From Vibrio hangzhouensis (GTDB lineage: Bacteria > Pseudomonadota > Gammaproteobacteria > Enterobacterales > Vibrionaceae), in NCBI RefSeq assembly GCF_900107935.1, contig NZ_FNVG01000008.1, positions 1 through 64,000 of the forward strand: DNA of 64,000 bases, in the 5' to 3' direction. Under the pieces are notes generated by a model, which searched no databases, had not been told where the DNA came from, and saw only the letters and a program-made list of their open reading frames with translations. A program made the position numbers and the translations under genes. How positions within the stretch are numbered: position 1 is the first letter of the stretch; each line of letters starts with the position of its first letter. Positions 1 through 8,718 of this stretch are shown piece after piece.

Positions 1-188
1 ATGATTTCGAGGGTGCTATCGCACGTACTGAACAATACGGTGGTAAGGTTCGCATGGACATTATGCGTTACCACCCAGAAGATGACAGCAAGCCAGCTAA
101 AATGGTGTATCTGGAAGACCCGTTTGGTAACCTCTTCGAGCTATATTCGCACACTTACGAAGAAACTTACGCTTCTGATTACGAGTAA
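1..188 (+). CDS. VOC/glyoxalase-family protein, 3' end only
   Basis: This is the last 61 codons of a gene that begins before the window; the reading frame starts at base 3 and ends with TAA at 186-188. The visible residues include MVYLEDPFGNLFELYSHTYE, the typical closing strand of the vicinal-oxygen-chelate fold (glyoxalase I, fosfomycin and bleomycin resistance proteins). In that family the Glu of the 'NLFELY' segment is a metal ligand. The specific substrate cannot be told from this fragment. A MITE-like repeat lies 9 bp after the stop and the apparent terminator comes after the repeat. An open frame starting with the ATG at base 1 is a shadow in another frame. Confidence 0.75.
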   Translation, partial: DFEGAIARTEQYGGKVRMDIMRYHPEDDSKPAKMVYLEDPFGNLFELYSHTYEETYASDYE

Positions 189-197
189 GTCCCGATT

Positions 198-349
198 TAC
201 TCAAGTGACCCCAAGATGCAGGACTCAGAGCTGCATCAAGGTGTTCAGTTCAAGGAAAATAGTTGAAGGAATGGCTATTCCCTTTCGAAGCTATTTGACG
301 CAGAAATGGGCACCTTGATGAGCTCCCAAAGGGCGAGTTTACTTGAGTA
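198..349. repeat. MITE-like palindromic repeat, short (internally deleted) copy
   Basis: The element starts with TACTCAAGTGACC and ends with the complementary ACTTGAGTA. Inside it has a second inverted repeat (GCATCAAGGTG near 233 and CACCTTGATG at 311-320) and a third around AAGGAAT/ATTCCCTT, so the whole unit can fold into one long hairpin. It contains no plausible gene. About 147 bp match the left part of the repeat at 50391-50655 with four differences. The right end matches that copy's far end, as expected if the middle was lost between two TTACTTG direct repeats. It sits between the VOC stop codon and its terminator. Confidence 0.85.
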
Positions 350-357
350 TAAATATC

Positions 358-392
358 AAAAGAGGATTGGCAGTCAAGCCAGTCCTCTTTTC
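358..392 (+). terminator. Rho-independent terminator of the VOC gene
   Basis: An AAAAGAGGA...TCCTCTTTT stem with an extended GGC/GCC inner part encloses a short AGTCAA loop and runs into a T-rich tail. It is symmetrical enough to act in both directions. It lies just beyond the short MITE copy, which suggests the MITE inserted between gene and terminator. Confidence 0.7.
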
Positions 393-821
393 GCTTTATT
401 CTCGCAGACACTACTTTCCAATCACTAAACTAACTAAAAACAGAGTACAAGTGATCATAAGTAGTATTATTTCTTTCCTACGCATAATATCTCCTTCAAT
501 TTCTCATATTAACGAACTAAGAACTTCACCTAATGGAGCTCGGAGTTTACTTTTCTACAAATTGCTTTGTTAAAAATAGAGGAGTGGACAAAACACTTTA
601 CTATTTTACTTATCCCTAGTTAGCGGGCAATCAAATCCACCCAGCCAGAGGTTACTTTCAGTAGACATTTAAACCCAAGCCACACTAATACAATTCTCTA
701 AATAAAGTTACTCAAATAAGAACAATGAAATATTTAGAAATTAACTCAAAGCGCCAATAATATAATTGGGAGCACGAAGGAGTAGGCTCCTTATCGCGGA
801 AACCTACCCCTTACGCACTGC
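393..821. other. Intergenic region with no recognisable gene
   Basis: AT-rich spacer between the VOC terminator and the 3' end of the mrp operon. Short open frames on the plus strand have no ribosome binding site and no recognisable composition. Two small palindromes near 776-793 and 755-771 follow the mrpG stop but lack the T-tract of a clear terminator. Confidence 0.5.
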
Positions 822-1118
822 TTACTTCTTTCGGCGCCACATCTTGTAACCGTTCGCGTGCATGCTCTTACCTAAAAGATGAGTCGCGACCGGAGCCGTC
901 AGCAAGATAAACAGCATGGTACCAAGTACTCTGGAAACAACTGACACATCAGGAATGCCCATGGCTACTGCCGCTAATAACGCGGTTAAACCCATGGTAT
1001 TTGCCTTGGTTGAGGCGTGCATTCGAGTATATAAGTCTGGCATTCTCAGTACCCCTAAGCTGGCAACGACAACGAAGAATGTGCCCAGACAGAGTAAGAT
1101 TCCTGTTAATATTTCCAT
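822..1118 (-). CDS. mrpG: Mrp Na+/H+ antiporter subunit G
   Basis: A 98-residue membrane protein and the last gene of the Mrp (Mnh/Pha) cation/proton antiporter operon. It has the subunit G pattern: three hydrophobic segments (about residues 4-24, 40-58, 65-84) and the conserved stretch GVLRMPDLYTRMHASTKANT between the first two. It ends in a basic tail (KMWRRKK). In the family, MrpG is a small accessory subunit needed for complex assembly. Its start codon overlaps the mrpF stop by one base, which points to translational coupling. Length is normal for the family. Confidence 0.93.
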   Translation of the reverse strand: MEILTGILLCLGTFFVVVASLGVLRMPDLYTRMHASTKANTMGLTALLAAVAMGIPDVSVVSRVLGTMLFILLTAPVATHLLGKSMHANGYKMWRRKK

Positions 1119-1432
1119 TAGTGTTCTCCTTCAGTCCGTTCAGTGTGAGCACTTTCTCCTTCGACACTTCGCTTGGCAATAAAACCGGCAAATGCGATAG
1201 TTCCTAAAAAGGCTACCAAACCTAAAGTAATAGCAACATCTAATAATGATTTTTGACCGCTATCAAGAGTATGAACAGCAATAAAGCCCACCGTAATAAA
1301 TGCAATTAAGTCGAGTGCAACCACTCTGTCCGCAAGCGTCGGCCCTTTAATTAATCGAATAAATACCATTGCCAAGCTAAATAGTAGCCCTGCGTATGAC
1401 AGAGTAATGGTAAATTGCAACCAATTATCCAC
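1118..1432 (-). CDS. mrpF: Mrp Na+/H+ antiporter subunit F
   Basis: A 104-residue protein with three hydrophobic segments. It carries the subunit F signature RLIKGPTLADRVVALDLI after the first membrane helix, including the conserved Asp in 'ADRVVALD'. Known role: small subunit of the Mrp antiporter in the inner membrane; some relatives have been linked to bile-salt or cholate efflux. The first codons overlap the end of mrpE by 8 bp. The hydrophilic C-terminus (RSVEGESAHTERTEGEH) is slightly longer than in short relatives, and nothing is missing. Confidence 0.93.
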   Translation of the reverse strand: MDNWLQFTITLSYAGLLFSLAMVFIRLIKGPTLADRVVALDLIAFITVGFIAVHTLDSGQKSLLDVAITLGLVAFLGTIAFAGFIAKRSVEGESAHTERTEGEH

Positions 1433-1901
1433 GAGTCACCTCCAAAATACGTTTTTCCATTCCCTCTTTAATCGAACGAATGACATCTTCATGTTTAGGA
1501 GCAAACATGGCATGCACGACCAAATGTTTTCTGTCTTCGGTCACATCAAGACTCAAGCTCCCCGGAGTCAAAGACACCATGTTGGCCAACAGAGTGATCT
1601 CTAGGTCAGATTTAACGTCGAGAGGCACATAAACAATATCCGGATCGCTGAGGTGCGTCGGTGTCAACACATCCCACACAACCTGGGCAGCTGATACCAC
1701 CATTTCATAGCAGAAGCACAAGAACAGTTTGAGCACAGCGCTGAATCGCGAGAAATAACTGGCTTTCAGGCCGAATGGCTGGCTTAAGCGCAGGGCAAAA
1801 AAGCCCACGGTGAAACCGACCACAAAATTCAGTCCTGTATACTCACCATTGATGAGCATCCATGCGCCCGCCAAAAAAACATTCAAAAAGAAGTAGTTCA
1901 T
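1425..1901 (-). CDS. mrpE: Mrp Na+/H+ antiporter subunit E
   Basis: A 158-residue protein with two or three N-terminal hydrophobic segments and a soluble C-terminal part. It shows the MrpE landmarks 'LLANMVSLTPGSLSLDV' and 'LVVHAMFAP', which identify the family securely. MrpE supports folding and full activity of the antiporter complex. The ATG lies within a 4-bp overlap with the mrpD stop, and the 3' end overlaps mrpF by 8 bp, so translation is probably coupled through the operon. Confidence 0.93.
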   Translation of the reverse strand: MNYFFLNVFLAGAWMLINGEYTGLNFVVGFTVGFFALRLSQPFGLKASYFSRFSAVLKLFLCFCYEMVVSAAQVVWDVLTPTHLSDPDIVYVPLDVKSDLEITLLANMVSLTPGSLSLDVTEDRKHLVVHAMFAPKHEDVIRSIKEGMEKRILEVTRG

Positions 1902-3391
1902 ACCCCACCCCCTAAAACAGCATGAATATACGCACTAGGATCAAGTAACTGTTCTGCTGCTCCAACAGCGAACTGGAAAAAAGGCTCGGCCGCGAAGCCA
2001 ATTACCAGCGTCATCGAAGTCAGAGTCACAATAGGCACGTAGTAAAGCAGACGTGTCTGCTTAGGCAGTGCGATTGCCTCTGTTTTCTCAGGTCGTGCCT
2101 TCCAGAAAACTTCACTCCAGATTTTGGTCATCGAAAAGACCGTCAGTAGCCCGACAAACAAGGCCACACCCGCCAGCCAGTAATGCTCTGTCTGCAAACT
2201 GTCCTTGATCACCAGGAATTTACCCCAGAATCCTGACAGCGGAGGGAAGCCAGCCAACGAAAAAGCAGGAATAATAAACAAAAAAGCCAACAAGGGCGCG
2301 GACTTGTAGACACCGCCAAGACGACTTAACTCACTCGTACCGTACTTGCGTTCAACCAAACCACCGATGAGAAACAGATTCGCCTTTACAATGATATGGT
2401 GCACGATATAGAAAATGGCACCAGCCAGAGCAAGCGGTGTATACAGTGCCAGACCCATCACCATATATCCAATCTGGCTGATAATATGGAACGACAGAAT
2501 TTTCTTTACGTTAAATTGGCTGGCAGCCCCAAGTACTCCTGTAAGCATGGTCAGCCCTGCCACCCAAAGCATGACCGGTTGCCAACCGCTGTCTGCCAGA
2601 GGGAAGACTAAGGTGAATACACGCATTAGCGCATAAATACCCACTTTCGTTAGCAACGCCGCAAACAGAGCGACAACGCCACTTGGCAGCGTATGATAAG
2701 ACGCAGGAAGCCAGGCAAACAGTGGAAACAATGCCGACTTGATGGCAAATCCAAACAGGAATAACACCGCCAACAGAGCTTTCGTCTCTGGCGCAATCTC
2801 GGCGGCTTTGACATGAAGATCCGCCAGATTAAGTGTCCCGGTCGCTCCATAGAGTAATCCAATCGCCAGCAAGAACGTCAGAGTAGAGATCAAATTAAGC
2901 ATGACATACTTGACGGCTCCATCGACCTGGTCTCTTTCTGCATCAAGAACCATCAATCCAAAAGAGGCTATCAGCATCACTTCAAACCAGACATACAGGT
3001 TGAAAATGTCTCCCGTCAAAAAGGCGCCATAGACCCCCGCCAACAAGACGTGCATCAGAGCATGAAACAACCCATATGAAGGCTTTGAACGAAGATCGGC
3101 CATAGCGTAGAACACACTGACGACACCCACAATCGCAGTAATGGTGACCATAGCCGCACTCAAAAAGTCTGCGACAAATACGATACCAAAAGGCGCGACC
3201 CATTGGCCAAAGGCCACCGCTTGTGGTCCCTGCTGAATCACATTGGTCAGCAAGATCACGCTGCCTAATAGAGTAAACAGAGCACTGATGCCACTGATGC
3301 ACTCTACTGTACGAGCCTGATGACGCGTGAAAAACACCAGCGCAGCCGTCAGTACAGACACTGCGACAGGTAAGGTTAACCATACTGACAT
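1898..3391 (-). CDS. mrpD: Mrp Na+/H+ antiporter subunit D
   Basis: A 497-residue polytopic membrane protein homologous to the NuoM/NuoN/NuoL proton-pumping subunits of complex I. About 14 hydrophobic segments are visible. The family's essential TM5 glutamate is present in 'LYVWFEVMLIAS'; conserved 'FAIKSALFPLFAWLP' and 'HHIIVKANLFLIGG' segments carry the lysine and histidines of the proton path. With MrpA it forms the ion-translocating core. Length is normal. Start and stop overlap neighbours by 1 bp (mrpC) and 4 bp (mrpE). Confidence 0.95.
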   Translation of the reverse strand: MSVWLTLPVAVSVLTAALVFFTRHQARTVECISGISALFTLLGSVILLTNVIQQGPQAVAFGQWVAPFGIVFVADFLSAAMVTITAIVGVVSVFYAMADLRSKPSYGLFHALMHVLLAGVYGAFLTGDIFNLYVWFEVMLIASFGLMVLDAERDQVDGAVKYVMLNLISTLTFLLAIGLLYGATGTLNLADLHVKAAEIAPETKALLAVLFLFGFAIKSALFPLFAWLPASYHTLPSGVVALFAALLTKVGIYALMRVFTLVFPLADSGWQPVMLWVAGLTMLTGVLGAASQFNVKKILSFHIISQIGYMVMGLALYTPLALAGAIFYIVHHIIVKANLFLIGGLVERKYGTSELSRLGGVYKSAPLLAFLFIIPAFSLAGFPPLSGFWGKFLVIKDSLQTEHYWLAGVALFVGLLTVFSMTKIWSEVFWKARPEKTEAIALPKQTRLLYYVPIVTLTSMTLVIGFAAEPFFQFAVGAAEQLLDPSAYIHAVLGGGV

Positions 3392-3744
3392 TACTGGCTC
3401 TCCTCTGAGTATTTCATCTGATCCACATCAGCTGAACGCGTTTCTTCATACGCTCGATAGAATAAAACCAAGGTGAACACCAATAATCCAAAGCCAATTA
3501 CAATGGCCGTCAGAATCAGTGCCTGAGGCAACGGATTGGCGGCACCGACCGGAGGCAACAGAGCGCCTGAGTCAATCAAAGGAGGCTCTCCTGACGTTAG
3601 CCTGCCCGCGGTGAATATCGCCAGATTGACTGAGCTGCTAAGCAAAATTAACCCAAATAAGACGCGAAGCAGGTGTCGTTCAAGCATTAGGTAAATACCG
3701 GAAGCCACGAAAACACCAACAACCACACTCCATAGAATTTCCAT
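3391..3744 (-). CDS. mrpC: Mrp Na+/H+ antiporter subunit C (NuoK-like)
   Basis: A 117-residue protein with three membrane helices, homologous to NuoK of complex I. Typical features are 'GIYLMLERHLLRVLFGLILLSSSVNL' (given here as a landmark spanning about residues 17-42) and 'DPLPQALILTAIVIG'-like text near residue 70 (here NPLPQALILTAIVIG). The tail is hydrophilic. It is part of the proton or sodium channel module of the complex. It overlaps mrpA and mrpD by one base each. Identity is clear from sequence and position. Confidence 0.94.
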   Translation of the reverse strand: MEILWSVVVGVFVASGIYLMLERHLLRVLFGLILLSSSVNLAIFTAGRLTSGEPPLIDSGALLPPVGAANPLPQALILTAIVIGFGLLVFTLVLFYRAYEETRSADVDQMKYSEESQ

Positions 3745-6446
3745 TAATTGAGCTCCTCACTAACATGCAACACCATACCCATCACTCCGCCAATCACACC
3801 CAGGTAGATCCCGATGTCAAAAATTAGCGGTGTGCCTATTGGCAATACATCTTTCCACCACAACCCTGTCAGGAAAGGAACATTAAATAACAAGCTGATC
3901 GCTCCGGCGATGAAGCTCAGCAGAACGCCAAACATCGCTATACTGAACGGCGCATAGTGCAGACGCTCTCGTACGTACTTCGGAGATTCAGCAAACATCA
4001 GCAGAGACAAACCAATAACGGCGATTAACGCGCCAATAAAGCCGCCACCCGGTGAATTGTGTCCGCGCATCAACAGATACAGTGAGAACACCAACATCAG
4101 TGCAGCCACAATGTGTGAAGCGGTACCAAGGATCAAAGACTGAACCTGTTTAGTGGCAACACGACCCGGTTTAAGCAAGCTCATGGCACATAGCCCCGCC
4201 ATCACGACGACGACCACTTCTCCAAAGGTATCGAACGCACGGAAATCAACCAGAATCACGTTGACAATATTACGACCATGTCCACCTGGAACGCTGTTCT
4301 GTGAGAAAAAGTCAGCGACAGAGGTGTCTATCGGCTGAGCTGTTATGTTGATAAGAATCATAGTCACCGCAAAACCAATCACACTAGCCACAACAGCATG
4401 AATCACGCGTCTGTGTACCGAATGCTTTTGAACCGTGACAAGCTTAGGTACATGGCGCATCAACAGTACCAGGAAAACCACCATCAAGGTTTCAACAAGC
4501 AGCTGGGTTTTAGCGACATCAGGTGCGCTATAAATCATGAACACGACCGTTGTCATAAAGCCGATCATTCCCAAGGCCGCAACCGCGAGTAGCTTGGTAC
4601 GGGAAACTATCACCACGATCGCAGAAGCAATAAGAAGCAGAGCGACCGCGATTTCGTAAAACTTGATATCTTGCCAGGCAAACGTCTGTAACTCTGGAGA
4701 TACCCTGACCTGACTTAGCAGCAACGCCGCCAATACAGCAAATGAGATCAGGCTGTATACGCTCAGTTTTTTCTGTTGCAACACCTGTGTTTGCCAATGT
4801 GCAAAGCTCATCAGCGCCTGTAATAGCTTATCGAACACTCGATTGGCGTTGGGCATTGTGATCGACGTACGCGTCCACAGCTCAAGCAGTTTTGGATATG
4901 CTTTATACACCACGCAACCCAATAGCAGCGTAATGCCACTCAACACCAATGGCAGATTGATTCCGTGCCAGAGTTTTAGTGGCTCGGGTTCAGCCAGCGG
5001 AGAAATCGAGGTGACCCCCGGAATAATGACCTGCTCATTTAACCAACTCAGGCCAAACACAGTGGCAAGGACACTGATGATCGCCAGGATAATCGGTGGT
5101 ATCCAAAGTCCTTTGATCTCCTCAACAGGTTTCGCAGGAGTCGCCTCTCCCTGATATTTAGAAGAAAAAGGTTTAATCAACAGCGCTAAAACCAAAGTAA
5201 CGGTCAGCGCATTCACTAGTAGCATCAGCAGTACCGACCATGAGCTGACCTCAAGTCCTGCTTTGTACATGTATTCTTTACTCAGAAACCCTGGCAAAGG
5301 GGGCACGCCGGATGTGGATAGAGCAGCAACCACAGCCGCAACAAAACTCAATTGCAGCATCGGACGCAGACCGCGTAAAGCGCCAACCTCACGCGTACCC
5401 GTTGCCTTATCAATGTTGCCGATAACCATAAACAGACCGGCCTTGTACAATGAATGGGCAACAATAAGCATCAAAGCAGATTTAAGCGCGAGTTCTGTTC
5501 CCATACCCAGTAAGAACGTCAGCTTACCCAGTACCACAGTCGTACTGTAAGCCAACATCAGTTTAAGGTCCGTCTGTTTCAGAGCCAGTAACGCACACCA
5601 CAATGCCGTGAAGCCACCGGCAATAGTTAAGGTATAAAACCAGAGCTCACTTTGAGCGTAGATGGGTGACAACAGCGCAAGCAAATAGATGCCCGCTTTC
5701 ACCATAGTCGCCGAGTGCAGGTATGCACTGACTGGTGTTGGCGCTGCCATTGCGTTCGGTAACCAGAAGTGGAACGGGAACTGCGCTGACTTGGTAAACG
5801 CGCCCAGTAAAATGAGCACCAGAGAAGGCACGAATAACCCATGTTCAGGAAGCATACTAGCCTGTTGCAGAATCACAGTTAACTCGTAACTGCCTGCCAT
5901 ATTGCCCAGCAGGATTAAACCAGCGAGCATCGCCAGCCCACCCGAACCCGTGATCAACAGCGACTGCAACGCATTCTTTCGAGACGTTGGGTTTTCATGG
6001 TTGAAACCGATTAATAAATAGGATGTGATGGTGGTCAGTTCCCAGAAAACAAACAGCAACAATATGTTGTCACTTAATACCACACCCAACATCGCCAACA
6101 TAAACGCGGTCAAATAGCAGTGGAATGAGAAGCGATTTTTGTACGATTTCAGGTACGCCAGTGCATAGACTTGTACCAAGGTTCCTATCCCGCTAATCAG
6201 ACACGCAAATAAGAATGACAAACCGTCGAGTCTGAAACTCAGGTTCAGACCCAGACTTGGTACCCACGGAATACTCCATTGCACACCTTCTGGATGGTAC
6301 AAGTACAAGATGGAGACGAAAATCATCATCGGAAACAGAGCAAAAAGACCAAACCAATGCTGACTCCTGGTATTGAGTCCTGCATTAGGGGTGCTCGTCT
6401 GATGAATAGTCAACGCAGCCTTTTCGATGTTCAAGTTAATACTCAC
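3744..6446 (-). CDS. mrpA: Mrp Na+/H+ antiporter subunit A fused to subunit B
   Basis: A 900-residue protein and the first gene of the operon. Residues about 20-500 form the NuoL-like antiporter core with the TM5 glutamate in '[16 protein letters not shown]' and '[15 protein letters not shown]'. Residues about 570-780 carry the MrpA-specific region. From about 785 to the end is a MrpB domain ('[20 protein letters not shown]'). A/B fusion is the arrangement known from group 2 Mrp operons in proteobacteria, and no separate mrpB is present. The start is a GTG at 6446 with a weak ribosome binding site, so the true start could differ by a few codons. Role: Na+(Li+,K+)/H+ exchange for alkaline pH and salt tolerance. 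Confidence 0.94.
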   Translation of the reverse strand: MSINLNIEKAALTIHQTSTPNAGLNTRSQHWFGLFALFPMMIFVSILYLYHPEGVQWSIPWVPSLGLNLSFRLDGLSFLFACLISGIGTLVQVYALAYLKSYKNRFSFHCYLTAFMLAMLGVVLSDNILLLFVFWELTTITSYLLIGFNHENPTSRKNALQSLLITGSGGLAMLAGLILLGNMAGSYELTVILQQASMLPEHGLFVPSLVLILLGAFTKSAQFPFHFWLPNAMAAPTPVSAYLHSATMVKAGIYLLALLSPIYAQSELWFYTLTIAGGFTALWCALLALKQTDLKLMLAYSTTVVLGKLTFLLGMGTELALKSALMLIVAHSLYKAGLFMVIGNIDKATGTREVGALRGLRPMLQLSFVAAVVAALSTSGVPPLPGFLSKEYMYKAGLEVSSWSVLLMLLVNALTVTLVLALLIKPFSSKYQGEATPAKPVEEIKGLWIPPIILAIISVLATVFGLSWLNEQVIIPGVTSISPLAEPEPLKLWHGINLPLVLSGITLLLGCVVYKAYPKLLELWTRTSITMPNANRVFDKLLQALMSFAHWQTQVLQQKKLSVYSLISFAVLAALLLSQVRVSPELQTFAWQDIKFYEIAVALLLIASAIVVIVSRTKLLAVAALGMIGFMTTVVFMIYSAPDVAKTQLLVETLMVVFLVLLMRHVPKLVTVQKHSVHRRVIHAVVASVIGFAVTMILINITAQPIDTSVADFFSQNSVPGGHGRNIVNVILVDFRAFDTFGEVVVVVMAGLCAMSLLKPGRVATKQVQSLILGTASHIVAALMLVFSLYLLMRGHNSPGGGFIGALIAVIGLSLLMFAESPKYVRERLHYAPFSIAMFGVLLSFIAGAISLLFNVPFLTGLWWKDVLPIGTPLIFDIGIYLGVIGGVMGMVLHVSEELN

Positions 6447-6993
6447 CTATATCAATTAAGCCGTTTAATCGCACTATATTTTCGAAGTGTCGTTTCGGAC
6501 AGTCCGAATATTTAGTGTTATTTAAATCGAAATATATATGTATCCGATATCCCTAGCCTCAAATTTGCCCTTTTGAGAAAATTCAAACATAGCAAATAGG
6601 CCGCTGAAGATAACGAGCGACCTGTTGTGAACAATGGATATATACAAGCTAATTTTTCTTGGAGTGTGGCTATAAAATTGAAACGTATTCTGTTGTTAAA
6701 ACGAGAGTTTTACAGCCAGCATCAATGCTTTTAATGAGCCAGCCGTCAATTTTGATGGGCGTCAGCATGTTCTTTCTCCCCAAGAACAATCGAAATTCTA
6801 TCCTGAGTGATTCACTCTCTTCCATATCACATTTGTAACCAATCATTGATTAATGATAACAGCTATTTCTGGCTGTATTTCAATTAACTGATACAATTAC
6901 ATTTAAATGGAATTTAATACAAAGCATGTTTAATTGTAACTAATTGCTTGGACTTTCAAACCAACACTAGGCTATATAACAAGGAGTTTTAAT
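6447..6993. other. Divergent intergenic region, mrp operon / exported protein
   Basis: About 550 bp without a supported gene. It must hold the promoter of the mrp operon (leftward) and of the gene at 6994 (rightward). A small palindrome CGGACAGTCCG lies at about 6496-6506, upstream of mrpA. AT-rich stretches occur around 6860-6920. An AAGGAG ribosome binding site sits at 6980-6985, directly before the 6994 start. I could not assign a convincing -35/-10 pair or a named operator. Confidence 0.5.
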
Positions 6994-7440
6994 ATGAGAA
7001 TTATTGCATTATCCGTTGGCCTTTTCTGCCTGCTGTCTTTGACCTCCGGTCAGGTAATGGCTGAAAAGCCAGCTTGGGTTGGCAAGGGAAAACCCGACAT
7101 TGATCAGGTCAAAACGGTTGAAGAAGCCCAGACGATGGAAGAAGACATCGAAAAGCGCAAAGATGAAATCGACCAACTCATTAAAGAGAAGAAAAACAAA
7201 AAGGCTAAGAATAAGAATGGCAAGAAAAACGACAAGATCGATGATGAATTAGAAGCACTTGAGGAAGAGAAAGAAGCCCTGGAAGAGGCACAGGAAAAAC
7301 TAAAAGAAAAAGAGAAAGGCTTAGAAAAACAACGAGCGAAAAAATCAGAGCAAGAGCGCAAAGAAGCAGGTAAAGGCTCGGAAACAGGACAGCAAAAACG
7401 AGAGGAAAACAGTAAAAAATGGTGGAAATTCTGGGAGTAA
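6994..7440 (+). CDS. Lys/Glu-rich exported coiled-coil protein, function unknown
   Basis: A 148-residue protein not assigned to a named family. Residues 1-23 form a signal peptide (MRIIALSVGLFCLLSLTSGQ, then VMA before the likely cleavage). The mature part begins EKPAWVGKGKP. Residues about 40-135 are almost only Glu, Lys, Asp, Gln, Ala and Leu with heptad-like spacing, predicting a long charged coiled coil in the periplasm. The C-terminus is aromatic and basic (KKWWKFWE), a possible membrane-surface anchor. A good AAGGAG site precedes the ATG, and the coding strand is monocistronic, followed by a repeat cluster. The composition could also reflect a low-complexity spacer protein. Confidence 0.75.
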   Translation: MRIIALSVGLFCLLSLTSGQVMAEKPAWVGKGKPDIDQVKTVEEAQTMEEDIEKRKDEIDQLIKEKKNKKAKNKNGKKNDKIDDELEALEEEKEALEEAQEKLKEKEKGLEKQRAKKSEQERKEAGKGSETGQQKREENSKKWWKFWE

Positions 7441-7477
7441 AAGACTCACTGATACCCCCCTACTTGTCGCTAAAACT

Positions 7478-7755
7478 CAAAATCCCCTTGAAAAAGGGGA
7501 TCGCATCCAGCGCGCCGTGAATCCATAATAAAACCCCGTCATCCCCTTGAAAAAGGGGATCTCGTCCAGCGTGCCGTGAGCTCAATGTACGTCACTTTAT
7601 CATTTATTTTCAATGAACTATGCGCTTTAAGCGATCCTCACTTTCGTGAGGATGACGGAATATTTTGGGCTGGAAGGCGCCCTCGCGCCGTGAATCCATA
7701 ATAGAACCCCGTCATCCCCTTGAAAAAGGGGAGCTCGTCCAGCGTGCTGTGGATC
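7478..7755. repeat. REP/BIME-like palindromic repeat cluster
   Basis: Three forward copies of the hairpin ATCCCCTTGAAAAAGGGGAT (7482-7501, 7541-7560 and, with one change, 7714-7733), each followed by a 'CGTCCAGCGTGCCGTG'-type tail. One further unit lies in the opposite orientation (GATCCTCACTTTCGTGAGGA at 7634-7653, then TGACGG). A longer direct repeat, about 67 bp, recurs at 7515-7581 and 7687-7753 with few differences. Alternating orientation and conserved flanks resemble bacterial interspersed mosaic elements built from REP palindromes. No gene is present. The cluster lies between convergent genes, where REPs are usually found. Confidence 0.8.
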
Positions 7756-7807
7756 CCATACACATGACTTTGGTGAGGACAACTGGATTCTCAGGCAATC
7801 AACAGAC

Positions 7808-8155
7808 TCATTGCTCTGAGAGCATTTCTTCTAAACCACCGCCGTTGTGAACCTGAGTAAAACCTTTTGATTTGAGATAATTCATCGCCTGTCCGGAGCG
7901 ATTGCCACTGCGGCAATACACCACGACAGGTTGGTCTTTATCCACACTGGCGAAATGACGTTGAATCTCAGAGAGCGGAAAATTCACAGAATTGTCTAAG
8001 TGTCCCTGAGCATACTCATCTGCGGTACGAACATCGACGACCCACGCACCTTGCTGAATCATCTCCCAACCTTTTTCAGCTCGCTCTGTTGCCATCACGA
8101 CAGCAGATGATAATAAGCAGCTTACAGCGGTGGTGAACAATACTGGTTTTCTCAT
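7808..8155 (-). CDS. Periplasmic rhodanese-like sulfurtransferase (PspE type)
   Basis: A 115-residue single-domain rhodanese with an N-terminal signal peptide (MRKPVLFTTAVSCLLSSAVV, then MA). The active loop CRSGNRSG places the catalytic Cys at residue 81, with the usual 'VVVYCRSG' strand before it and 'VDVRTADEYAQGHL' upstream. Small exported rhodaneses of this type (PspE, GlpE-like) transfer sulfane sulfur from thiosulfate to thiol or cyanide acceptors. The start was set at 8155 because GGAGG lies five bases upstream; a longer open frame up to 8188 lacks such a site. The gene stands alone between the repeat cluster and the kinase operon. Confidence 0.85.
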   Translation of the reverse strand: MRKPVLFTTAVSCLLSSAVVMATERAEKGWEMIQQGAWVVDVRTADEYAQGHLDNSVNFPLSEIQRHFASVDKDQPVVVYCRSGNRSGQAMNYLKSKGFTQVHNGGGLEEMLSEQ

Positions 8156-8193
8156 CTTTCCTCCAACTCTTTGACGATTACGCCACATCGTTA

Positions 8194-8214
8194 ACCCTCA
8201 GCGTTTGCTGAGGG
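8194..8214 (-). terminator. Hairpin terminator-like element after the response-regulator gene
   Basis: ACCCTCAGC pairs with GCTGAGGGT around a GTTT/AAAC loop. It lies 30 bp beyond the stop of the receiver gene at 8245 and upstream of the rhodanese start. The T-tract is poor, so it may be a weak terminator or an mRNA 3'-end stabiliser for the transporter-kinase-regulator transcript. Confidence 0.5.
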
Positions 8215-8244
8215 TCATATCGTACCAACTACGACGACATAGGT

Positions 8245-8718
8245 TTAACGTAACCTTTCAAATACTACGTTTTGATCAAGTTCCTCGTGATACGGCTGAT
8301 AATCAAATCCTCTATCAAAAATATAGCTTGTTACCAGTGTACGCACACAACTGACAAGCTCTTCCGCTTTCCAGGGTTTTTCAAAGTAATGACTGACCCC
8401 TGCCGTGTTGATGGCCGTAATAGTGTCAGAATGTGTCGCTTGTCCGGTCAGTAGCACCTTTTTAGTTTCTTTGAATCGGTTGTCTCTGGAGACCTCTGTC
8501 AACAACTCTACACCGGTCATCCCTGGCATTACATGGTCTGAGATGATCACAGCAATACTCTCCCCTTCTGCGTCGAGATCGTCCATGAGATCGAGAACCT
8601 CTTCACCTGACTCACAATCTTCAATATTGAGCCAGTTTGACAGTGGCTCAAGATCTTGAACCACCGCACTCAATACCTCTCGCTGGTCATCCACACAAAT
8701 GATATTAAGCTTCTCCAT
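8245..8718 (-). CDS. Single-domain response regulator (receiver protein)
   Basis: A 157-residue CheY-like receiver. Acidic pocket D10/D11, phosphoacceptor Asp61 in 'VIISDHVMPGMTG', switch Thr91 in 'LLTGQAT' and Lys114 in 'YFEKPWK' are all present. The receiver ends near residue 125 and is followed by a roughly 30-residue tail without a recognisable output domain, so it probably works through protein contacts or in a phosphorelay. The ATG overlaps the end of the kinase gene by 14 bp, making the pair a likely cognate two-component system. The 'EKPWK' motif and this operon layout are often seen in receivers that pair with soluble kinases. Confidence 0.87.
   Translation of the reverse strand: MEKLNIICVDDQREVLSAVVQDLEPLSNWLNIEDCESGEEVLDLMDDLDAEGESIAVIISDHVMPGMTGVELLTEVSRDNRFKETKKVLLTGQATHSDTITAINTAGVSHYFEKPWKAEELVSCVRTLVTSYIFDRGFDYQPYHEELDQNVVFERLR

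Noticed and set aside
1-318. Open frame of 105 codons starting with ATG at base 1
   Set aside because: It is out of frame with the clear VOC/glyoxalase 3' end (frame 3) and runs through the MITE-like repeat.
343-573. 76-codon plus-strand frame after the MITE
   Set aside because: It covers a terminator hairpin, has no ribosome binding site and no family resemblance.
6840-6870. Fur-box-like sequence (ATTGATTAATGATAAC) before the 6994 gene
   Set aside because: Too few matches to the 19-bp consensus, and AT-rich surroundings make chance matches likely.
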